Assembly: GCA_946567425.1 (NCBI GenBank)
Contig: CAMNXF010000002.1
Location: 62,001-126,000, forward strand
DNA: 64,000 bases
Direction: 5' to 3'
DNA from: an uncultured Clostridia bacterium
GTDB lineage: Bacteria > Bacillota > Clostridia > Oscillospirales > Ruminococcaceae
In this document: piece after piece, positions 44,272 through 54,413 of the stretch
Position numbering within the stretch: position 1 is the stretch's first letter
Layout of the letters: each line of letters opens with the position of its first letter
Position numbers and translations under genes: made by a program
The notes under the pieces: model-generated
What the model was told of the DNA's origin: nothing
The model's input: only the letters and a program-made list of their open reading frames with translations
Databases searched by the model: none

Positions 44272-45186
44272 TTATTTGTACTTACCGCAGGACTTGCACT
44301 CGCTTGCGGTCTTTACGTTTATGTAGCCGCAGTGGCGGCAGCACCATTCGCCTGTGTTCATTATCGGATTTTTCGCGCGTTTTATCCTCCACAGCCGCGA
44401 ACGGTTGTACTTGCCGCCACCAAGCCGTTCGTTCAAAACCATGATAAGATACGCGACATATATCAATATCGCGACGCTGAAAAAGTTCAGAGAAAACAAA
44501 TATACATCCGCCGAATAAGCCGCGGCTCCCTGTAACGCGCCGAGCGAGTTATCGCGCTCCAGCAGCACCATTGCGCACGCGAAAAGCCCCAAGACCGAGA
44601 CCACCGCTGCCACGCTCATATAAACGCACCAGATTATTTTTCCGAAATCGAATGTTTCATTTGTTTTCTTTTGCGGGAGCGAATCTGTCGGTACTTGGCT
44701 TTGCTGACTGTCAATGTACTTTATCAGCCCCGCGTTGTTCCAGACACGAGTATAATAATCAATATCATGAGTAAGCGGACTGCATACCTCGATAAACTCC
44801 TTCCAACTGTCGCATTTCAATGCCTTATCGCGATAATATCTTTCTATCTCAATTTCATGAAGCTCCTCCTCGGTATAGCTGGTCAGCATAAAATCAGACC
44901 CTACACTCTTGTGAGTATCGAAAACCCCTGCCGAAAACAGCAATACGATAACCGCGTATACAAGCTGCACAACATACGCCGCACCCGCCAGCAGTGCGCA
45001 GAAGCGCGGCGTTGTGCGGATTTTTTCACTCTGCTCGCTGTCGGCTTTCAGACGCTTTATCAGGTTTAGCGGAGTGGTCTTCTGTCCGCACGACGGGCAG
45101 ACCGCGCCCGAAAAATCCGCGCCGAGCGGCTCTGAACACAGAGAGCAGTACTTCATATCAATATAATTTATAATTTCGCCGTTCAC
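44272..45186 (-). CDS. Zinc-ribbon membrane protein between recO and mutS2
   Basis: 304 residues. CSLCSEPL...CPSCG zinc ribbon at the N-terminus and a RanBP2-like WCCRHCGYINVKTASECKSCG ribbon at the C-terminus. Between them are hydrophobic segments around 65-88, 183-210 and 228-250, plus a charged extracytoplasmic loop. Function unknown; double-ribbon membrane proteins may recruit other proteins. GTG start at 45186 with GGGGG 7 nt upstream, overlapping the recO stop. Confidence 0.75.
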   Translation of the reverse strand: MNGEIINYIDMKYCSLCSEPLGADFSGAVCPSCGQKTTPLNLIKRLKADSEQSEKIRTTPRFCALLAGAAYVVQLVYAVIVLLFSAGVFDTHKSVGSDFMLTSYTEEELHEIEIERYYRDKALKCDSWKEFIEVCSPLTHDIDYYTRVWNNAGLIKYIDSQQSQVPTDSLPQKKTNETFDFGKIIWCVYMSVAAVVSVLGLFACAMVLLERDNSLGALQGAAAYSADVYLFSLNFFSVAILIYVAYLIMVLNERLGGGKYNRSRLWRIKRAKNPIMNTGEWCCRHCGYINVKTASECKSCGKYK

Positions 45187-45974
45187 AGTTGATCCCCCTT
45201 AATCAGACCCTTATAATACTCCAGCGCGGTAAACGTCCTCTCCGTTCTGTACAGGAAATAGTCCTCGGTTATTGCTGAGAGCTGCTTCTCAGCGTCGCCG
45301 CCTATCGTGAATTTAAAGCAGCGCTCGAGCGGCGAAAACGTCGCGCACCGCATAGCGTAGAGCGTTTCGGGGAACAATCGGATACTGTCGCCGCCGTATT
45401 CGGGGTTAAGGCAGTCCTTGCAGAGCAGCATCGCTTTTCGCGGAAGAAAGTACATTCCTCGCTCGCACTCGTATTGTCCGCAGTTATCACAAGCGACTAG
45501 GTTCGGCGCGAAACCGAGCATTGCGCTGTAACGCAGCTCGAACGCGCTTTTGACCGCATTCAGCGAGCGTTCGTTCTCCCCCGCGTGAAGTATCTCGAAC
45601 AGTGCGATCGCGAAAAAACGCACTAAACTGTCGCACGTGTTTTCCGACTGTACCTGTTCGCTCGGCGTGCAGTACTTCACCGCCTGCGCAAAATACGACG
45701 CGAGCGCGAGCTTCTCAATGTCGCTCCCCAGCTCGTGGAACCCGAATTTCGGTTTCGCCGAGTTTACCGTGTAGCGAAGCTTGTTCTTGTTCAGGCAGAA
45801 CGTTGAGTACGAAAATAGCGCCGCGGACGACAGCAGATTGCTGTTTATCTTCTTCGCGCCGTGAGCGGTCGCTTCGACAATGCCCTGCTCGTCCGTAAGA
45901 ATGTCGATAAAGCAGCTGTTTTCGCCGATCTCGCGCCGTCCTATCACTATGCCGTCGTAGGTAACAAGCAACAA
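45183..45974 (-). CDS. recO: DNA repair protein RecO
   Basis: RecF-pathway mediator that loads RecA onto SSB-coated single strands. About 263 residues: N-terminal OB fold (TYDGIVIGRREIGENSCFIDILT), a helical domain and a Cys4 zinc site (CDNCGQYEC...CKDC). Start uncertain: GTG at 45980 lies inside the SD AAGGGG, so TTG at 45974 or 45971 is preferred. Copy D of the palindrome is in its leader. Confidence 0.93.
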   Translation of the reverse strand: MLLVTYDGIVIGRREIGENSCFIDILTDEQGIVEATAHGAKKINSNLLSSAALFSYSTFCLNKNKLRYTVNSAKPKFGFHELGSDIEKLALASYFAQAVKYCTPSEQVQSENTCDSLVRFFAIALFEILHAGENERSLNAVKSAFELRYSAMLGFAPNLVACDNCGQYECERGMYFLPRKAMLLCKDCLNPEYGGDSIRLFPETLYAMRCATFSPLERCFKFTIGGDAEKQLSAITEDYFLYRTERTFTALEYYKGLIKGDQL

Positions 45975-45994
45975 ACTCACCCCTTATTTTAAAA

Positions 45995-46061
45995 GCAAAA
46001 GCCCGCACCGCTCACTTTGTTCGTTCCGCAGTGACAATACTGATCGCTTGCGGTTTTTGCC
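45995..46061. repeat. Dispersed palindromic element, copy D (upstream of recO)
   Basis: Shortened member: GCAAAAGCCCGCACCGCTCA / CGCTTGCGGTTTTTGC outer arms with CAGTGACAATACTGATC inside, recalling the inner arm of copies A and B. It lies about 10 nt upstream of the recO SD. Confidence 0.6.
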
Positions 46062-46083
46062 GCTGCTGCCCTAAAGGCCGCAT

Positions 46084-46860
46084 TTAATTTAACAGTTTAT
46101 TTAAATAAACGGCAACACCGTCGTTGTCGTTGGTATCGGTGACAAATTCCGCCGCCGACTTGACCTCCTCCAAAGCGTTGCCCATTGCCACGCCCGTACA
46201 GTATTCCAACATTTCAAGGTCGTTGCGGTCGTCGCCGAACGCGAGTATCTCCTTCGGCTGAATTTCCAGACAACCGCAGATATGCTCGAGAGCGCTGCGC
46301 TTTGTCGCCTCGATATGCGCAAACCTGCGCCATATCTCGCCGCGGAACGAGAGCGTTCCGCAGTCGGGTATCTCGGCGGCGATCTTCAGCGCGTCCTCCT
46401 CGCGTTCCACCTCGGCAGTCACCTTGTAAGCGGAATAGTTGAAGTCCGTAAAGTCATTGTGCTGTACGTTTTCGGGAGTTTCATAGCGTGAAAAATCGCA
46501 GTCGGGCTTGTAGTTCCAGAAGTAGCCGAAGTCGGTCTCGATAGTTATCTCACACCCGCCGCCGGACAGCTCAAAGCAGCGCTTGATGATATGCCGCACG
46601 CTATCCGCAGAAAGCTGTCTGCTGAATATGACCTCACCGTTACGCTCGACCAGCGCGCCGCCGTTCGATATTAGAATATCGGGCTGCACGGAGGCTATGT
46701 ACTCCCTCATTGCGCCCGCCGACCGCGCCGTCGAAAACGCAATAAGCGCGCCGTTTTCACGAGCCCTTTTCAGCGCCGCGAGATTACCCTCGGATATCTC
46801 CTTTCGGGAGTTCAGCAGAGTACCATCCAGATCGAGTACTATCAGTTTATAAGAAAACAT
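46084..46860 (-). CDS. Cof-type HAD phosphatase
   Basis: 258 residues: VLDLDGTLLNSRKEIS (motif I), FSTARS (motif II), a C2 cap (about 85-185), K in ATKRSALEH and FGDDRNDLEMLEYCTGVAMGNA (motif III). Cof-like phosphatases act on sugar phosphates, flavin or PLP; substrate unassigned. SD AAAGGA. Transcription seems independent of recO, since repeat D and about 20 nt separate them. Confidence 0.92.
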   Translation of the reverse strand: MFSYKLIVLDLDGTLLNSRKEISEGNLAALKRARENGALIAFSTARSAGAMREYIASVQPDILISNGGALVERNGEVIFSRQLSADSVRHIIKRCFELSGGGCEITIETDFGYFWNYKPDCDFSRYETPENVQHNDFTDFNYSAYKVTAEVEREEDALKIAAEIPDCGTLSFRGEIWRRFAHIEATKRSALEHICGCLEIQPKEILAFGDDRNDLEMLEYCTGVAMGNALEEVKSAAEFVTDTNDNDGVAVYLNKLLN

Positions 46861-46948
46861 AAAAAGTCCTTTCGCAGCATTTACAGTATATTAGTTTATT
46901 GTACCACAAATTTCACAAAAGGTCAAGCGTTTTATTCGCGCAATAATG

Positions 46949-46977
46949 AAAAAAGGGGCTGCCGAAACGACAGCCCC
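46949..46977 (-). terminator. Terminator of glnN
   Basis: Minus-strand stem GGGGCTG/CAGCCCC (46971-46977 with 46955-46961) followed by TTTTTT. It lies about 60 nt past the glnN stop. Confidence 0.9.
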
Positions 46978-47038
46978 ATAGAAAAGGGAGCGGGATATTG
47001 CGGTCGGAATCGACAGCCGAAGCCGCCCCTTGACCGCC

Positions 47039-49138
47039 TTATACGTTGAACAGCAGCTCGTCGTAGGTCGGGTACGGCCAGTACTCCTCGCCGACGATAG
47101 TTTCCAGTTCGTCCGCGACCGCGCGCAGGCTCTGCATATCCGCAAATACCTCGTCGTGATAGTAGCGCGCCTTAGCTTCCTCGCCCTCAATAGCCTGTGC
47201 CTTTATGACCGCGTCGGACAGCGCGTGAGCCTTGTCGCTGAGTGCGATAGTAAGCTCGTTGACCTTCTTCGCCATTTCGGTCTCAACGGTCGGTTCAACG
47301 CCAGCAGCCTTCTTGCTTGCTGCGATATCGCAGACATCCTTCGCGAACTTCATAACGGCAGGAAGAATTTCGGTTTTAGCCATATCCGCGGCGGTGAGCG
47401 CCTCAATGTTGATGACCTTGGAGTAATTCTCGAGCAGTATCTCCTCGCGGGCGTGCAGCTCTATCTCACTGTACACGCCGAACTTCTTGAACAGGTCGAT
47501 ATTCTTCTGCGCGGTAACGCACGGGATAGCGTCAACAGTGGACTTGAGGTTCAGCAAACCGCGCTTTTCCGCTTCTAAAGGCCACTCGTCGCCGTAACCG
47601 TTGCCGTTAAATATAACGCGCTTGTGCTCCTTTATCGTCTTTACAAGCAGATCGTGAAGCGATTCGTTAAACTTCTCGGGAGCGACCTTTTCCAGCTCGT
47701 CGGCAAACTCAGTGAGAGAATTTGCGACAATGGTGTTAAGTATCGTGTTCGGACCCGCGATATTGAGGTTAGAACCGACCATTCTGAACTCGAACTTGTT
47801 GCCCGTAAATGCGAACGGCGACGTTCTGTTTCTGTCAGTGCTATCCTTGGGGAACTCGGGGAGCGACGACACGCCGACGTTAAACATCTGCTTGCCCGCG
47901 CCCGTGTACTCCTTGCCCTCGACAAGTGCGTCAACGACCGCTTGCAGCTCCTCGCCAAGGAATATCGAGATGATAGCGGGAGGGGCTTCGTTCGCACCAA
48001 GACGGTGATCGTTTCCGGGGCTTGCCACGGACATTCTCAGCAAATCGGAATACTCGTCGACAGCCTTGATTATCGCCGCGAGGAACGTCAAAAACTGTGC
48101 ATTCTGCATGGGCGAACGTCCGGGATTGAGCAGGTTCTGCCCGTCGTCGGTCGACAAGCTCCAGTTATCGTGCTTGCCTGAGCCGTTTATACCCGCGAAA
48201 GGCTTCTCGTGCAACAGGCAGACAAGTCCGTGCTCGAGAGCGATCTTCTTCATAAGCTCCATAGTGAGCTGGTTCTGATCGGTCGCGAGGTTTGCAGGCG
48301 CGAAAATCGGCGCATTCTCGTGCTGCGACGGCGCAACCTCGTTATGCTTAGTCTTGGAGGTAATGCCGAGCTTCCAGAGATGCTCATCAAGATCTTTCAT
48401 ATACTCGGCAACGCGCTCCTTGATAGAGCCAAAATAGTGATCGTCCAGCTCCTGACCCTTGGGAGCGGGAGCGCCGAACAGCGTTCTGCCCGTGAAAATA
48501 AGGTCTTTTCTCTTGTCGTAGGTCGCCTTGTCAACAAGAAAGTACTCCTGCTCCGCGCCGACGGTAGCCACAACGCGCTTTGTCGTCTCGTTGCCGAACA
48601 GACGGAGAATACGCAGTGCCGCATCTGAAACTACGTCCATAGAGCGCAGCAGCGGAGTTTTCTTGTCAAGCGCCTCACCCGAATACGAATAGAACGCAGT
48701 GGGAATGTACAGCGAACCCTCCTTTACGAACGCGTAGGAGGTCGGATCCCAAGCCGTGTAACCGCGAGCCTCAAACGTTGCTCTGATACCGCCCGACGGG
48801 AAACTCGACGCGTCCGGCTCGCCCTTGATAAGCTCCTTGCCCGAGAACTCCATAATTACCGTGCCGTCGCCCATAGGCGAGATAAAGCTGTCGTGCTTCT
48901 CGGCGGTAATGCCCGTCATAGGCTGGAACCAGTGCGTGTAGTGGGTCGCACCCTTTTCTATCGCCCAGTCCTTCATCGCCGCCGCAACCACATCGGCGAT
49001 AGAGCTGTCAAGCTCCTTGCCCTCCGCTATAGTTTTCTTCAGCGTTTTGAAAACGTTTTTCGGCAAGCGCTGCTTCATCGTTTCCTCGTTGAACACATCA
49101 ATGCCGAACTGATCTACCACATTAAATTTCTCTTCCAT
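47039..49138 (-). CDS. glnN: Glutamine synthetase type III (GlnN)
   Basis: Ammonia assimilation: ATP-dependent glutamate to glutamine. 699 residues, matching the large GSIII dodecamer rather than the 450-residue [46 protein letters not shown] and [13 protein letters not shown] (the ATP/glutamate site) are diagnostic. The ATG at 49138 has AAAGGGA upstream. Its 80-nt leader carries a terminator-like hairpin. No glnR/glnB gene is nearby. Confidence 0.97.
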   Translation of the reverse strand: MEEKFNVVDQFGIDVFNEETMKQRLPKNVFKTLKKTIAEGKELDSSIADVVAAAMKDWAIEKGATHYTHWFQPMTGITAEKHDSFISPMGDGTVIMEFSGKELIKGEPDASSFPSGGIRATFEARGYTAWDPTSYAFVKEGSLYIPTAFYSYSGEALDKKTPLLRSMDVVSDAALRILRLFGNETTKRVVATVGAEQEYFLVDKATYDKRKDLIFTGRTLFGAPAPKGQELDDHYFGSIKERVAEYMKDLDEHLWKLGITSKTKHNEVAPSQHENAPIFAPANLATDQNQLTMELMKKIALEHGLVCLLHEKPFAGINGSGKHDNWSLSTDDGQNLLNPGRSPMQNAQFLTFLAAIIKAVDEYSDLLRMSVASPGNDHRLGANEAPPAIISIFLGEELQAVVDALVEGKEYTGAGKQMFNVGVSSLPEFPKDSTDRNRTSPFAFTGNKFEFRMVGSNLNIAGPNTILNTIVANSLTEFADELEKVAPEKFNESLHDLLVKTIKEHKRVIFNGNGYGDEWPLEAEKRGLLNLKSTVDAIPCVTAQKNIDLFKKFGVYSEIELHAREEILLENYSKVINIEALTAADMAKTEILPAVMKFAKDVCDIAASKKAAGVEPTVETEMAKKVNELTIALSDKAHALSDAVIKAQAIEGEEAKARYYHDEVFADMQSLRAVADELETIVGEEYWPYPTYDELLFNV

Positions 49139-49159
49139 TGTCCCTTTCCTCCAAAACAA

Positions 49160-49218
49160 AAATAAAACGGCATTTTGAGCGCGGTAATCCCGCACACGAA
49201 ACGCCGTTGTTTCTTACA
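49160..49218 (-). promoter_or_regulatory. glnN leader with attenuator-like hairpin
   Basis: The minus-strand RNA folds as GTTGT/ACAAC near its 5' end, or alternatively as AACGGC/GCCGTT (49203-49208 with 49166-49171) enclosing TGCGG/CCGCG, followed by TTTTATTTTTG. The first hairpin overlaps the AACGGC arm, so the two compete. This is suggestive of transcription attenuation. Confidence 0.5.
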
Positions 49219-49224
49219 ACTATT

Positions 49225-49253
49225 ATTATATCCGAAATCCAGTCATTTGTCTA
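49225..49253 (-). promoter_or_regulatory. Promoter for glnN
   Basis: TAGACA (49248-49253, minus), 17-nt spacer, TATAAT (49225-49230). Confidence 0.75.
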
Positions 49254-49350
49254 TTGCTTTATTGCACAAAATAAAAAAATATTTTACGCGCATTTTATGC
49301 ATTTCGCGCAAACCTATGCAACTTCCTGTCCGAAATTATTCTTTTATCGT

Positions 49351-49401
49351 TTAATCCGCACCCAAATCGACGGATTTCTGCAAGTTATCCGTGCCGAGCA
49401 T
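49351..49401 (-). CDS. Possible 16-residue peptide after dnaJ
   Basis: A perfect AGGAGG 7 nt before an ATG at 49401 begins a 16-codon frame (MLGTDNLQKSVDLGAD) ending in TAA, 34 nt downstream of the dnaJ stop. Too short to assign by composition. It may be a chance SD or a real small peptide. A GC-rich hairpin and T run (about 49264-49310) follow it and may terminate the operon. Confidence 0.25.
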   Translation of the reverse strand: MLGTDNLQKSVDLGAD

Positions 49402-49435
49402 TCAAAACCTCCTAATCAAACAAGACACTTTGAAT

Positions 49436-50590
49436 TTATTTCGCAAACATATCCTTTATCTTGTCGAAGAACGACTTCCGTCTCTCGTAGTTCTTTTCCT
49501 CGAGCGTATCCTCAAAGGCTTGCAGAGCCTCTTTCTGCTTTTTGTTGAGGTTTTTCGGCACTTCGACGCTTATTCTCACCATCTGGTCTCCACGGTCGCC
49601 ATCGGAACGTTGGAGCTTCTGAACGCCCTTGCCGCGCAGTCTGAACACCGTTCCGGGCTGAGTTCCGGCGGGAACGTTGTAGCTGACCTTGCCGTCAATA
49701 GTCGGCACCTCGATCTCCGCTCCGAGCGCCGCCTGCGAGTAAGTAATCGGAAAGTCGATCCAGATATTATAATCCTCACGCTCGAAAACGGGGTCTTTGC
49801 GCACCGCTATGCGAACCTTAAGGTCGCCGCGCTGACCGCCGTTCGTGCCGACGCTGCCCTGTCCGCGGACGTTTAAGGTCATTCCGTCGTCGATACCCGC
49901 GGGAACCTTTACGGAAACGGTTTTCTTCATTGTCGTCTTTCCCGAACCGCCGCACTTCGAGCACGGATTTTCGATTATCTTTCCCTTGCCGCCGCACTTC
50001 GAGCATGGTCTCTGCGACTGCATCATACCGAACATACTGCGCTGCTGAACCGTAACGTAGCCTCTGCCTTTACAATCGGGACAGGTCTTTGTGCTTGTAC
50101 CCGCCTTTGCGCCCGTGCCGTTACATTCGGGACAATCCTCGGTACGGTTTATCGTTATATCGTGCGAAACTCCCTTGCACGCCTCCATAAAGCCGATCTC
50201 GAGCTGCACCGCGATATCAGCGCCACGTCTCGGAGCGTTCGGGTTCGCGGAACGTCCTCCGCCGAAGCCGCCCATTCCGCCGCCGAAAATATCTGCGAAA
50301 ATATCACCCAGATCCACGCCGTCAAAGCCGCCCGTAAAGTTCGCGCCGCCGCCATAGCTCGGGTCAACGCCCGCGTGCCCGAACTGATCGTATTTCGCCC
50401 TTTTCTCGGGATCGCTCAGCACCTGATTAGCCTCGTTGACCTCCTTGAATTTAGCCTCCGCCTCGGGGTTATCGGGGTTCAGATCCGGGTGGTACTGCTT
50501 TGCGAGCTTACGGTACGCCTTCTTTATTTCCGCGTCCGAAGCACCCTTTTGCAGCCCCAACACCTCATAATAGTCTCTTTTCTCTGCCAT
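49436..50590 (-). CDS. dnaJ: Chaperone protein DnaJ
   Basis: Hsp40 co-chaperone that stimulates DnaK ATPase. 384 residues: J domain with HPD at 34-36, a Gly/Phe-rich region, four CxxCxGxG-type zinc repeats ([32 protein letters not shown]), and C-terminal substrate-binding domains. SD AAGGAG. Last gene of the hrcA operon, separated from dnaK by a DUF4241 gene and repeat copy E. Confidence 0.97.
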   Translation of the reverse strand: MAEKRDYYEVLGLQKGASDAEIKKAYRKLAKQYHPDLNPDNPEAEAKFKEVNEANQVLSDPEKRAKYDQFGHAGVDPSYGGGANFTGGFDGVDLGDIFADIFGGGMGGFGGGRSANPNAPRRGADIAVQLEIGFMEACKGVSHDITINRTEDCPECNGTGAKAGTSTKTCPDCKGRGYVTVQQRSMFGMMQSQRPCSKCGGKGKIIENPCSKCGGSGKTTMKKTVSVKVPAGIDDGMTLNVRGQGSVGTNGGQRGDLKVRIAVRKDPVFEREDYNIWIDFPITYSQAALGAEIEVPTIDGKVSYNVPAGTQPGTVFRLRGKGVQKLQRSDGDRGDQMVRISVEVPKNLNKKQKEALQAFEDTLEEKNYERRKSFFDKIKDMFAK

Positions 50591-50609
50591 ACTCTACTCC
50601 TTATTTAAA

Positions 50610-50708
50610 GGCAAAAGCTCGCACCGCTCACTTCGTTCGCTAGCCAACGGCAATTCCTCCGCTTCACTTTGTTCCGCTCCGTCATTGCCGTTGCTTGCGA
50701 CTTTTGCC
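50610..50708. repeat. Dispersed palindromic element, copy E (upstream of dnaJ)
   Basis: Outer arms GGCAAAAGCTCGCA / TTGCGACTTTTGCC and inner AACGGCAAT/ATTGCCGTT. TTATTTAAA occurs on both sides (ending at 50608 and again near 50715-50723), like a 9-bp target duplication. It ends about 8 nt from the dnaJ SD. Confidence 0.75.
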
Positions 50709-50719
50709 GCTGCTTATTT

Positions 50720-50812
50720 AAAATGTTCCACTCTTTGCAGAACCTTTAATATGTCGCCTTTTGGCTGTTATTTAAAAGCGCTTTGCTGCGCCTTTTATAT
50801 GCCGCTTTTCAG
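50720..50812. repeat. Second shared intergenic motif (also near 21570-21640)
   Basis: TTGGCTGTTATTTAAAAG with a hairpin AAAAGCGC/GCGCCTTTT (about 50775-50797). The same motif, TTGGCTGTTATTTTAAAG, followed by a GTGCAC palindrome, stands next to copy B at about 21576-21610. It may belong to the same repeat family. Confidence 0.4.
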
Positions 50813-50815
50813 CCG

Positions 50816-51871
50816 TTAATCATCAAAAATATCGGGATCGACCATAGGCACAATAAGCTCGCAGACCTCGCCGCTCTCGTCAAAGCCCCAGAAGCTTTGA
50901 TAAAATCCGTCGCCGAACCCCGAGCTTATCTGCACCATACGCTCGCCGCTGTCGGGATTTGTCCACGCTATAAAGTCCCCGCCCTCGCGCTGATACGCGG
51001 GCAGCGCCTTATCACTTTCTGCGAAGAACGCCGCGAAATAATCGTCGTAATGGTTCTTCTTTGGATTTTCCTTATGCCACTTGTCAAGAAATTCTGCGTA
51101 ATTCTTCGCCGCACCCGCATCGATAAAGCACATCATTCCCGCATCTACCGGGAAACCGTGCATAATGCCGTCGCTCGCCTTGAATGCCGCCGTCTCCTCC
51201 TCGGACTTTGCAAGCTCATACCGCAACGCCGCCGTATCCTTTATCTTCAGCCGCGCCGTGCACATTCTTATGCCAACGTTCCGATTGCGGCAGATAGCGA
51301 CCTCGGCGGGATAGCTCCCTTTCGGTATCTCGCGCTCCAGAACGGGCGCGATAATGTGCTCGCCCGACAAATAAGCCAAAGGATCGGCAACAACGACCTT
51401 TCCACTCGGAACGTCAACCGTGCCCACTGTGAGAAAAAAGCGCGTTTCCGTTTTGACGAACTGCCGCGCGATCTTCTCCGCGTCGACCTCGGTCTTGCTG
51501 ATGTACTTTAAATTTCGCTCAAACGCCGCCTGAACCTTTTCTCTGTTGTTGAAATTAAGGATAAAATCAATCATTCTGAATGCCAGCCCGACAGCCTCGT
51601 CCTTATCGGCGGGGAACTCGTCAAATCCGCTGAATACCGCATTGCAATCGGCGCTTTCCTCGTCGGGGAAACCTCCCGCGATACCGATAAGATACTTCCC
51701 TATCGCGCTCTTCTTAAACTTAAACACGAAAAAAATCATATTATCGTGTTCATCATCCTTTAGGGCGAACGCGAACTCGACCTTCTTCGGTGGCTTTCCG
51801 TCCATTTCCTCGCGTCCTGTGAGCCACTCGCACAGCGCATTCTGCGCGATTTCCTTTTGCTTTTCGTTCAT
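50816..51871 (-). CDS. DUF4241-domain protein inside the heat-shock operon
   Basis: 351 residues from the ATG at 51871 (AAAGGG upstream). The C-terminal half (about 150-345) matches the DUF4241 pattern: VGTVDVPSGKVVVADPLAYL, FPVDAGMMCFIDA, FIAWTNPDSGERMVQISSGFGDGFYQSFWGFDESG. The N-terminal 130 residues are a separate alpha/beta-looking domain. Function unknown; DUF4241 is seen in toxin-immunity and stress settings. It lies between dnaK and dnaJ and should be heat-induced. Confidence 0.75.
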   Translation of the reverse strand: MNEKQKEIAQNALCEWLTGREEMDGKPPKKVEFAFALKDDEHDNMIFFVFKFKKSAIGKYLIGIAGGFPDEESADCNAVFSGFDEFPADKDEAVGLAFRMIDFILNFNNREKVQAAFERNLKYISKTEVDAEKIARQFVKTETRFFLTVGTVDVPSGKVVVADPLAYLSGEHIIAPVLEREIPKGSYPAEVAICRNRNVGIRMCTARLKIKDTAALRYELAKSEEETAAFKASDGIMHGFPVDAGMMCFIDAGAAKNYAEFLDKWHKENPKKNHYDDYFAAFFAESDKALPAYQREGGDFIAWTNPDSGERMVQISSGFGDGFYQSFWGFDESGEVCELIVPMVDPDIFDD

Positions 51872-51981
51872 AAAATATACCCTTTCAAAATCCGCCAAAC
51901 AACGGAACAGACTTTTGTCATTCCTCTCCAAAATCGGCAAATACACCGCGCGAATTCACGCGGTGTACAAGCCCAAAATAA

Positions 51982-53823
51982 TTATTTCTCGGTGAATTCC
52001 ACGTCAACCGCGCCGTCGTCGCTTCCGCCGTTATCCTCGGGAGCCGCACCCGCTGCGCCTGCCGCGCCCGCCATATCCTCGGGATTTCCGCCGTTTGCCT
52101 GATAAATCTTGCCGGCGACCTCGTAGAACGCAGTCTGGAGTTCCTCCTTGGCTTTCTTTATCGCCTCAATATCCGTGCCCTTGAGAGCTTCCTCAAGAGC
52201 CGCGATTTTCGGCTCAACCTTTTCCTTGTCCTCAGCGGTCACCTTATCGCCGAAATCCGTCATGGACTTCTTCATCTGGTAAACCATGGAGTCCGCCTCG
52301 TTGCGCGTATCAACGTCCTCCTTGCGCTTCTTGTCCTCGGCAGCGAACGCCTCCGCTTCCTTGACCGCCTTGTCGATGTCGTCCTTGCTCATATTCGTGG
52401 ACGCGGTAATGGAGATGTGCTGCTCCTTACCCGTGCCGAGATCCTTTGCGGATACGTTTACAATACCGTTCGCGTCGATGTCGAACGTTACCTCGATCTG
52501 CGGAATACCGCGCGGTGCGGGAGCGATACCGTCCAGACGGAAGTTTCCGATAGACTTGTTGTCCTTTGCGAACTCGCGCTCACCCTGAAGTACGTTTACA
52601 TCAACAGACGGCTGATTATCCGCATATGTGGTAAACACCTGCGAATGCTTTGTAGGAATAGTGGTATTGCGCTCTATCATTCTAGTGCAAACGCCGCCCG
52701 CAGTCTCGATACCGAGCGACAACGGAGTAACGTCGAGCAGTACGATACCGCCGACCTCCTTATTCAGAACGCCGCCCTGAATGGACGCGCCGATAGCAAC
52801 GCACTCGTCGGGGTTAATGCCCTTGAACGGGTCTTTGCCGAGGAAGTTCTTGACAGCGTCCTGAACGGCGGGTATTCTCGTCGAACCGCCGACCAACAGT
52901 ATCTTGTGAATTTCATTCTTCTCCAGCCCCGAATCGGATATCGCCTGTTTGAGCGGACCCATTGTCGCCTCGACAAGGTCTGCGGTCAGGTCGTTGAACT
53001 TCGCTCTCGAAAGCGTAACGTTCAGGTGCTTGGGGCCGTTCGCATCTGCGGTGATATACGGAATGGAGATGTTGACGGTGGTGGAGTTGGATAGCGCGAT
53101 CTTCGCCTTTTCCGCCTCGTCCTTAAGTCTCTGCATAGCAAACTTATCGTTGATAAGGTCAATGCCGTCGGACTTCTTGAATTCCTCTCTCAAAAAGTCG
53201 ATAATTCTCTGGTCGAAATCGTCGCCGCCGAGGTGGTTGTTACCCGCAGTCGCGAGAACCTCCTGTACACCGTCGCCGATATTGATAACGGAAACGTCGA
53301 ACGTACCGCCGCCGAGGTCGTAAACCACGATATTCTGATCCTCTTCCTTGTCGACGCCATAAGCGAGAGCTGCCGCTGTCGGCTCGTTGATGATACGCTG
53401 AACGTTCAATCCCGCGATCTGACCTGCGTCCTTGGTCGCCTGTCTCTGGCTGTCGGTGAAGTACGCGGGAACGGTGATAACAGCATCCGTTACCTTCTCG
53501 CCGAGATAGCCCTCCGCGTCCGCCTTGAGCTTTTGAAGTATCATCGCGGAAATTTCCTGGGGAGTGTACTTTTTGCCGTCAATGTCGACCTTATAGTCCG
53601 AACCCATGTGACGCTTGATCGAAATAACCGTCTTGTCGGGGTTCTGTACAGCCTGATTCTTCGCGAGCTGACCCACAAGACGCTCGCCGTCCTTTGTGAA
53701 CGCAACTACCGACGGGGTCGTTCTGCTGCCCTCGGAATTCGTGATAACCACGGGCTCGCCGCCCTCAATAACGGATACGCAGCTGTTAGTCGTACCCAAG
53801 TCGATACCGATGATCTTTGCCAT
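51982..53823 (-). CDS. dnaK: Chaperone protein DnaK (Hsp70)
   Basis: ATP-dependent chaperone. 613 residues: [12 protein letters not shown] phosphate loop, [26 protein letters not shown], the [22 protein letters not shown] linker, a substrate-binding domain and a helical lid ending [10 protein letters not shown]. Normal length for Bacillota. SD GGAGGA. Third gene of hrcA-grpE-dnaK. Confidence 0.99.
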   Translation of the reverse strand: MAKIIGIDLGTTNSCVSVIEGGEPVVITNSEGSRTTPSVVAFTKDGERLVGQLAKNQAVQNPDKTVISIKRHMGSDYKVDIDGKKYTPQEISAMILQKLKADAEGYLGEKVTDAVITVPAYFTDSQRQATKDAGQIAGLNVQRIINEPTAAALAYGVDKEEDQNIVVYDLGGGTFDVSVINIGDGVQEVLATAGNNHLGGDDFDQRIIDFLREEFKKSDGIDLINDKFAMQRLKDEAEKAKIALSNSTTVNISIPYITADANGPKHLNVTLSRAKFNDLTADLVEATMGPLKQAISDSGLEKNEIHKILLVGGSTRIPAVQDAVKNFLGKDPFKGINPDECVAIGASIQGGVLNKEVGGIVLLDVTPLSLGIETAGGVCTRMIERNTTIPTKHSQVFTTYADNQPSVDVNVLQGEREFAKDNKSIGNFRLDGIAPAPRGIPQIEVTFDIDANGIVNVSAKDLGTGKEQHISITASTNMSKDDIDKAVKEAEAFAAEDKKRKEDVDTRNEADSMVYQMKKSMTDFGDKVTAEDKEKVEPKIAALEEALKGTDIEAIKKAKEELQTAFYEVAGKIYQANGGNPEDMAGAAGAAGAAPEDNGGSDDGAVDVEFTEK

Positions 53824-53888
53824 AATATATTCCTCCTAAAGATATTCTTTAATAATTTATGTTAAAAGTTCAACGCCAAAACGTCAAA

Positions 53889-54413
53889 CTAATTAGCAAC
53901 GCTTACCATTGCAAATCTGATGACCTTTTCGCCGATCTTGTAGCCCTTCGCGAATGTCTGAACGACCATTCCGCTCTCCGTCTCGGAATTTTCAACGCGC
54001 TGTACCGCCTGATGATAATTCGGATCGAACGCCGCGCCGTCGCTTGCAATCTCCTCAACGCCCAGACCCTTCAGCGTTTCCATAAAGCTGTCGTAGATCA
54101 TCTGAACGCCGTTCTTGTAATTCTCATCGGAGCATTCTGCCGTAAGCGCACGCTCCAGATTGTCCATAACAGGCAGAAATTTTGATGTCACATTGGTGAT
54201 TATCTCGGCTCTCAGCGCGTCCTTTTCGCGCGCGGAACGCTTACGGAAGTTGTCATACTCAGCCATTGTCCGCACAAGCTGATCCTTTACCGCCGCAAGC
54301 TCCTCTGAGACCTTGTCGCCCTCCGTTTCAGCTTCGGGCTGCTCGACCTCAATGTCGGTTTCCTCCGTCGTTTCCCCGTTCAGCTCCTGCTCAAGTTCTT
54401 CGTCATTTATCAT
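53889..54413 (-). CDS. grpE: Nucleotide exchange factor GrpE
   Basis: 174 residues: an acidic N-terminus rich in Glu/Thr, a long coiled coil (about 40-85), then DNLERAL, GVQMIYDSFMETLKGLGVEEI and the C-terminal beta domain TETESGMVVQTFAKGYKIGEKVIRFA-type region with GYKIGEKVIR. It exchanges ADP for ATP on DnaK. Its start overlaps the end of hrcA by 11 nt. Confidence 0.98.
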   Translation of the reverse strand: MINDEELEQELNGETTEETDIEVEQPEAETEGDKVSEELAAVKDQLVRTMAEYDNFRKRSAREKDALRAEIITNVTSKFLPVMDNLERALTAECSDENYKNGVQMIYDSFMETLKGLGVEEIASDGAAFDPNYHQAVQRVENSETESGMVVQTFAKGYKIGEKVIRFAMVSVAN

